64,000 nucleotides of DNA from the NCBI RefSeq assembly GCF_003597395.2, contig NC_133770.1, positions 15,675,559 through 15,739,558 on the forward strand, in the 5' to 3' direction. Below the pieces are notes generated by a model. It had not been told where the DNA came from. It made no database searches and saw only the letters and a list, made by a program, of their open reading frames with translations. Each line of letters opens with the position of its first letter. The stretch's first letter is position 1. The DNA is from Chelonoidis abingdonii. Taxonomy: Eukaryota; Chordata; Testudines; Testudinidae. A program made the translations under genes and the position numbers. Shown here one piece after another: positions 57,525-64,000 of this stretch.

Positions 57525-58822
57525 CTTGCAACTTCCACCCCACCATCAACCTCAGCCTGGACCAATCTACACGGGAGATCCACTTTCTAGACACCACGGT
57601 GCAAATAAGTGATGGTCACATTAACACCACTCTATATCGAAAACCTACCGACCGCTACGCCTACCTTCATGCCTCCAGCTTCCATCCCGGGCACATCACA
57701 CTGATCCAATTGTCTACAGCCAAGCACTGAGGTACCAACCGCATCTGCTCTAACCGCCTCAGGACAGAGGTACCAACACCTACAAAATTCTCCACCAGCA
57801 TTCTCAAAACTACAATAGCATTCGACGACTGGAGGAATTAGGAAACAGATCAACAAGAGAGTTTGGATTGTGTGGTACCCAGAAGCCTTCCACTGGGCGA
57901 AGACAAACCCAAGAAGGAAACCACGAGACTCCACTGGTCATTTACATACAGCACCCAGCATAAAACAAACCCTCCAACGCATCATCAGGGATCTACAACC
58001 ATCCTTGCGAACAATGATCGACACTTTTCACGGGTCTTGTCGGTGGCGGGCCAATCCTGTTGCCCCCAGACACTCTGCCAACCTGCAACGTTTCTCACCA
58101 GCAACTGCACACCGTACCTAGTAACTCTAGCTCAGAACCAATTATGCAAAAACCTCGATTCAACTCTGTCCCACATATCTACACCAGCGACACCATCACC
58201 AGGACCTGAACCAGATCACCATTTACCATGTCACTGGTTTGCATTCACCTGCACGTACCACCATGTAATTACGCCAATCATATGCCTAGCAATGCCCTCT
58301 TGCTATGTACATCGGCCCAACTTGACAGTCACTAGCGGAAAAGGATAAATGGACACAATCAGATATCAGAATGGCAATATACAAATAAACCTGGTAGTAA
58401 GAGGCACTTCAACCTCCCCTTGGCCACACGTATAGCAGACCTTAAGGTGGTATCCTGCAGCAAAAAAACTTCAGGACAGACTTCAAAGAGAAACTGCTGA
58501 GCTTCAGTTCATTTGCAAATTTGACATCATCAGCTCTGGACTCAACAAAACTGTGAATGGCTTGCCAATTACAGAACCAGTTTCTCTCCCTTGTTTCACA
58601 CTTACTGCTAGACAGGGCCTCACCCCTCCTGATAGCTGAACTCACCGTTATCTCTATTGTTCAGCATATATACTGCCCCTGGAATTTTCATACTGCGTGA
58701 CGAAGTGGGTATTCACCCACGAAAGCTCACGCTCCAAAACGTCTGTTAGTCTATAAGGTGCCACAGGATTCTCTGCTGCTTTTACAGATCCAGACTAACA
58801 CGGCTACCCCTCTGATACTTAA
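57525..58822 (+). pseudogene. Penelope-like element: RT C-terminus, GIY-YIG remnant and 3' tail
   Basis: In order: INLSLDQSTREIHFLDTTV and TLYRKPTDRYAYLHASSF (end of the RT, 57547-57693); a linker with TLQRIIRDLQPSLRTMID and CHWFAFTCTYHHV; then a GIY-YIG-type block. This last is best read across small indels as MYIG (58303-58314), then IRNGNI and HFNLP, then CKF. The 3' tail begins GACGAAGTGGGTATTCACCC and ends ACACGGCTACCCCTCTGATAC. Stops and frame changes show it is dead. PLEs insert by RT with a GIY-YIG nick. 5' truncated, as retroelement copies often are. Confidence 0.78.
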
Positions 58823-60475
58823 TAGAGTGGTATTATTTAGCAGTTGGAACAAAGCATTAGAGAAAAAAAGTTTAGAATCAAAAACAACTGGCGCACACAT
58901 TTAATCTAATCTTACGCTTCACTACAAACTTATTTAGATAGAACTGAAGTTACAGGAACAGAATAGAACAAATTAATATTCTCCTAGCCAGCCCAGATCT
59001 TCCTATGTGTATGTGGGAGTTTGTCTGGCTCTCTCCCTGTTCAAATTGTTTTTCTCTGGTCAGCAGGAGCATCCATTAGGGCCTATCCAGGAGGTTGTCC
59101 CATGACAGCTGCTCCACTGTTTGGCTAATTATACCCATTCATTCTCAAAGGGTTTAAATCATGGGCCTAATGTCTGTCTCTCTCCTGTGGCTGAGAGTGT
59201 TGGAACTGTCTGAGCCCCTTTAGTAGTCTAATACTCTATCTGAGAAGTCAATTGCATTTTGGTTACAGACCAAAATAGGCATATAATGCAGCCATTTATG
59301 GCCCTGTATTGTCACAGTTACGTACCTAGCATCAGAAGAAAGGACTAGTAAGTAATAGAAATTCTGATTCTCTGACTAGCTGTTTTAAAGGTGACTCAAA
59401 CTTCGAAAAGTTGCCCAACCTCTAGGTATCTTGGGCCTGATTTTCAGAGATGCTGAGCAGGGCAGCTCTCAGTAATGGCAGCTACATTGTGAATGCTCAA
59501 CACCTCTGAGATTCAGGCCTAAGGTGTTTCAGTCAGACACCCAAAACCACAAGCAGCCCAAATCAGAGGCCACTTTAGAAAGTGTTGAACTTGGTATCTT
59601 ATGGATCTGTAGGGTTGTTAGTGTGGTGCTTAGCCTGTGTCAATTGCATATCAAATGTTTATTAAAGTTTTTATCACCATCTAATTTGCACTATAGTCTA
59701 TGTTTTTAAATGTAGAGCTATAGCACATGATGAAGTCTAGATTGGGTTCAGCCTTTTCCACCCTTAAAGTCCTAAGTGAAGAGAGAGCATCCCAAATCCA
59801 TTACCAGTGTATATTCGCTTCTGCTACATGGCATCAGAAATCCTTAAAAGTAAAGGAAAGTGCATTTATTTCAGTCTAAAACTGTTAAAACCAATGCAGA
59901 GACTTGAAAGTGTTTCCAAATTTATTGCCATCACTAAGTGCCATGAACATTTATGTCACTGTATACTGTGAAATATAAACAACAATGTAAAGCTGAACAG
60001 AAATCAAGGAAGCCCTGGAAGCTTTCTTCTTACAATATTCTGTTACAGCGAAGTAGCTTCTTACCAGAAACCATTTAGCCATATAATTAGACTCCTTCTT
60101 AAAGCTGGAATACTAGTCTTGTTGTCAAGCGTATTCTGTAGTAATACTTGAGGATATTTTCAACTATGTCTCTATATGAAAATTATCCCTCTTCTGTTTG
60201 AGTTTTATTTTCTGCTTTTAAACTTTTTGGAGGATCAGGACATGTTACTGTCTACGCTGAACTTTTGTTCCTGAAAAATATATATTTTTAAAATTCTATG
60301 GGATTCCAATTCTCTTCTTACATTGTATTGTAAAATCAGGAGGAATTCCATGGATGTGAATGGAGTTTCGTTGGTGTAAGTGAGATCAGAATGAAACCTT
60401 ATAGTTTCCAAGCCTAAGTGTTAAGTTTCAAAATGATAGTACCATTGATTCTCTTTTGACTCTATTTAATTTCAG

Positions 60476-60952
60476 GTGCTCAACCTGTTCCTTGCCTTGC
60501 TACTGAGTTCTTTTAGTGCTGACAACCTTTCAGCACCAGATGAAGATGGAGAGATGAACAATCTGCAGCTCGCTTTTGCTCGGATCAACAGGGGGCTTCA
60601 GTATCTGAAAAACACAACATGGGATTTCTGTTGTAATTTACTTAGGCATCCAAAGACGACAGCTGAAAAGAAGGCAATGATTAAACTTGCTGCCCAGAAC
60701 ACAAGTGTCCTTCACAACTATGTGAATAGCCATACCACTGGAGAGATTGGTAAAGATGTGGAGAACCACACAGAGAACCTTGCTGATGATGGAACTGACA
60801 AAAATGGGCAGAAACTCCCAGTGATTAGTGACAGTGATGATTTTCTGACCAACCCTGACCTGTCCATCTGTGTTCCCATTGCTTTGGGGGAGTCTGATAT
60901 TGAAGATCAAGAAGATGATGAGGAGCAGAGCACATTCACAGAAATGGAACAG
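60476..60952 (+). CDS. SCN5A: Sodium channel alpha subunit, exon with S6 end and II-III linker
   Basis: A 477-bp phase 0-0 exon between acceptor TTTCAG and donor GTAAGG. VLNLFLALLLSSFSADNLSA closes domain II S6. EDGEMNNLQLAFARINRGLQ and NTTWDFCCNLL are close to the Nav1.5 forms (NNLQLALARIQRGL, RTTWDFCCGLL). The linker continues with GEIGKDVENHTENL and DFLTNPDLSICVPIALGESD, then an acidic stretch EDQEDDEEQ. The NP-(x5)-VPIA-GESD block is also in neuronal and Nav1.8 channels and is shortened in mammalian Nav1.5. The linker is cytoplasmic; this region includes known scaffold-binding sites further 3', outside the window. Confidence 0.95.
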
Positions 60953-63198
60953 GTAAGGAGCCAAAATGTATGTTTGTTAGCATTGGTTACTGAGAAGACA
61001 TCCATTTCCATGTCCAACTCTAGATCCATGGCTCATAATGCAAACATTTAAGACCAAATCCTGCCTTGGATATGTACTTGCCACTCATTAACTTCAGTAA
61101 AAGTTACGTGTGCATATCCAAGGGCGAAATTCAGCCTTTAACAAAGGGACGTCTCCTATCATTGTATGCTTTCGCTATGTCTAAATGAATTAGATTAACA
61201 AGAGTAACTAAATACCCTCTCACATCCAGCCCCAGTTCTTCTTTAGTTCAAATCACAGGAATGTTGGAAAGGGCCCTTAGGTTCTCTGACAATTTAAATT
61301 AAAAGTTTCTGTACATCGGAGGGGAAGATGGCTTCATTTGGTTTATGTAGCAGAACTTCAGCCCCAAGTAATTCTGTTTAAAGGGGATGAATCATGCAAA
61401 TACTGATGGGACCATGTGTAGGAGCACGTAGTGGCTGATTTAGGAAGCATGTTTTCAAAAGAGGCAAAAAATGACTTAGTAACATGCCTTAGTTTGACAC
61501 TGTAAACGTACTTATTCTACAGAGCTCTCACTAGAGCTGGTTGGAAAATTCTGAATGTTTTGAAATTTTGATGAAAAACAGAAAAATCATTAACAAATCT
61601 TCTCCATCCCCTTTTTGAACTGCTCTACCTCTCCATTTCATGGATCAGAGTTAATCAAGTTGCAACCAAAACCATTAGCTCTGATCCATCACCCATTGAC
61701 TTCAGTGGGCTCTTTGCATCAAGCTGAAGTTCTTTTGGGTCTCAGAGTTGTAAGGAAGATTGTTCAAACACCAGCACTATTCTTAGAAATGTGTTATGTG
61801 AAGAAAGTATAACCAAGTAGAGAGTCACAAATAGATCAAAGTTAACCTCTAATGCTTCACTATGGGAAAGCTTATTACACACTGTCACCAGCCAGTATTG
61901 CCATATTGATGAGCTGATAAAAGAAGATGGAGAACTAGAACTATAAATATTATCAAGCCATGTCATCCAAATAGACATCAGGATAATGAAATATGCAGTC
62001 AGAAAATATTTGGACATACCTTTTAAGGGTTGTTTTTTTACCTTATTTAAGGGATGTGTATTAAAATCTTCGGTTTCAGTGAAGGTGGCATGGAAAGTAA
62101 AGCAAATTAAATCTAAACCTGAGTGTGACTGTTTGCTGTTTTGGCTTTGTGCATTTTGGCTGTATTCTTAACAGCAGGTGCATTGTTCAACCTCTGGTAG
62201 GTCCTGTCAGTTGTGCCCTAGTTATAGCTAAAAGAAGGCAAGTAAGCATACATAAAACAAATGTGTAATAGTTACTAAATAGAATGATTGCTACTGACAA
62301 TGTTTGTGTTCTCTTTTAAATCTCTTTCCCCTCCTCCATAATAGTTGAATATGGGCAGAGTGCCTTGTAAGGTAAACCCTAAATACTGTGGCTTAGAGTA
62401 TGGTGGCTTTGTTATTGTTTAATCTGATGTTACTGATTGCCTGAAAGTCATTATTTTTCTGGAGATAGCATCTATTTCTAACTGAGATTTGAAAAAAGTT
62501 TGTCTTTGTACATCAGTTCAAGACAGGGGGGTTGTGGTACATAGTTAAATACTCTTGTTTGCTCATCAGATGAACAAAAAAGCATACGTTCATTGACCCT
62601 TCACCTAGAAATATATCTAGTACTATATGCCATGATTTTCAAGCTAATAAATGATAGTGAGTACAGTCACAACTTAAAATGCAGTCTCTTCTCATTGGAG
62701 CTTGCTGAAGTTTCACAACAGGATCTGAGGAAAAAGTACAAAAAATTGATTTCCAGTATAGTTAGACTGCACTGCATTTTTACACATTCATGTAGCTGTT
62801 GGCCTCTCTCTCATAGAGAAGTGCTAGCTCATTTCATGTTATTGTAGCAAGAAAATATAGAATCAAAATTTTACTATATGTATTAGAGCTGGTTGGAAAA
62901 TGGAATTTCCATCCTGCAGGAAATGTTGATAGAAAATTGTTTACATCCCCAATTGGGATGAAAAGTCAGTTTTTGCAGAGTGGAAATTCTGAAACATTTC
63001 TAATGAGAAACATCAAAATGTCCTTATTGAACCCTTAAGGAAAAAATGTATCATAAAAATGTGAATGATAATGATGAATCAGTTAAGAACATCTTACTAC
63101 ATGACCCAAAAAGCCAGAATACCACAATTGAGGAAAAAGGCCATTTTGGTTTGGTTTTTTTTAAAGTGACCTGCCTTAGAGAACTTATGGCAGCTGTA

Positions 63199-63199
<1 letters not shown>

Positions 63200-63233
<34 letters not shown>

Positions 63234-63268
63234 TACACACACACATATACATATATACACAGTGTCAT

Positions 63269-63308
<40 letters not shown>

Positions 63309-63309
63309 A
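63200..63309. repeat. Compound (TA)n(CA)n microsatellite, two blocks
   Basis: The first block is (TA)~12 followed by CACACACATACACACACACA. The second is (TA)~10 followed by (CA)~10, separated by ATATACACAGTGTCATTA. The AT/CA structure reads through both strands as meaningless Tyr/Ile and His/Thr repeats. Confidence 0.95.
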
Positions 63310-63464
63310 CCCAATGGTATGGGTCCATTACTACATAAAAATGGTAGAATTATCAGTAATAATGCAGAAAGGCAGAAATGTTCAATTAATATTTCTGTTC
63401 TGTATTTGGGGAAAAATAGATGGTATATAGTCTCATCTACATTCTTTGTATTCCACTAATATCT

Positions 63465-64000
63465 CCAGAGAACATTAAACAGAAACTACTAACATTAAAC
63501 ATTTTTAAATCAGTATTTCCCGATAACTTGCATCCAAGAATTTTAAAAGAGCTGGCTGAGGAGCTCACTGTACCATTAATGTTAATTTTCAGTGAGTTTT
63601 GAAGACTGAGGAAGTTCCAGAAGACTGGAAGAAAGCCAATGTACTGATTTTTTTAAAGGGTAACTGAAATGACCTTGGTAACTATAGGCTTGTCAGCCTG
63701 ACATTGATCCTGGGAAAGATAATAGAGCAGCTGATATGGGACCTGATTAATTAAGAATTAAGGGGGGGTAATATAATTAATGCTAATCAACATGGGTTTA
63801 TGGAAAATAGATCCTGTCAAACTAACTTGATACCTCTTTTTTATGAGAGAACAAGTTTGGTTGATAAAGATAAAAGTATTGCCATAATATACTTAGACTT
63901 CTGTAAACTAGAACAATATAAATTAAACATGGCACACATTAAATGGGTAAAAACTGGCTAACTGATATGTTTCAGTGTAATTGAAAAGGGGGAATTGTTA
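63465..64000 (+). mobile_element. CR1-like LINE, RT region, cut by window end
   Basis: Degenerate RT sequence in sense orientation: a GGAAGTTCCAGAAGACTGGA segment, CTTGGTAACTATAGGCTTGT (NYRLVS), CTAATCAACATGGGTTTATG (NQHGFM), ATATACTTAGACTTCTGTAA (IYLDFCK, the Asp motif A). Order and spacing are those of CR1-type RTs. The 3' half would continue beyond 64000. Confidence 0.75.

Larger units (their letters stand above)
37090..60475 (+). other. SCN5A: Largest intron (about 23.4 kb), rich in mobile DNA
   Basis: Donor GTGAGT, acceptor TTTAATTTCAG. Listed separately: minisatellite, hAT remnant, four PLE-derived segments, an old DIRS fragment, CR1 pieces, MITEs and a MIR-like SINE. I see nothing assignable in 37090-38984, 40443-43089, 43667-45044, 45151-48134, 52821-54979, 55181-56791 or 58823-60475. 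Short CA/TG runs occur near 47125 and 47845 and a GA run near 55408. Confidence 0.75.
60953..64000 (+). other. SCN5A: Partial intron after the last visible exon
   Basis: Donor GTAAGG. Contains short MITE pieces with AGAGCTGGTTGGAAAAT near 61534 and 62887, a TA/CA microsatellite and a CR1-like LINE at the end. No exon was found between 60953 and 64000, so the next sodium channel exon lies beyond the window. Confidence 0.8.

Noticed and set aside
63046..63459. 137-codon open frame with Tyr/Ile and His/Thr repeats
   Set aside because: Arises from the TA/CA microsatellite.

Overview
This is a vertebrate nuclear window, almost certainly from a turtle. Evidence: canonical GT-AG splice sites around six exons of one large ion-channel gene; several 3' ends of CR1 LINEs of the sauropsid type; one tRNA-derived SINE that looks like the Cry family of hidden-necked turtles (Cryptodira); and abundant MITE-like, Penelope-like (PLE), DIRS-like and hAT-like remnants. 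Only about 1.8 kb of 64 kb is host coding sequence.

The host gene is on the + strand and runs through the whole window: a voltage-gated sodium channel alpha subunit, best matched to the cardiac type SCN5A (Nav1.5), with the neighbouring paralogue SCN10A as alternative. Six exons are visible (694-1083, 21040-21172, 28666-28904, 34662-34835, 36736-37089, 60476-60952). They join in frame to 589 codons covering the distal half of the I-II linker, all of domain II (S1-S6 with pore loop) and most of the II-III linker. Earlier and later exons lie outside the window. The introns are about 20.0, 7.5, 5.8, 1.9 and 23.4 kb.

The first intron carries the most striking feature: a 7.2 kb DIRS-type tyrosine-recombinase retrotransposon (6971-14199) with inverted terminal repeats, an internal complementary region that copies both outer ends, an open gag-like ORF, a broken RT/RNase H/(MTase) pol and an open tyrosine recombinase. 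Between pol and the recombinase the sequence repeats about three times with many small indels, which may be a real tandem duplication or an assembly artefact.

The fifth intron is a graveyard of mobile DNA: a 53-bp minisatellite, a hAT transposase C-terminus next to a heat-shock-element-like promoter, a palindrome of PLE 3' tails, an old second DIRS fragment (48490-49870), a minus-strand PLE reverse transcriptase with a CR1 inserted in it, an opposed PLE C-terminus, and another PLE with a recognisable GIY-YIG remnant (57525-58822). The last intron ends in the reverse-transcriptase part of a CR1-like LINE cut by the window edge. No second host gene, structural RNA gene or CRISPR array was found.
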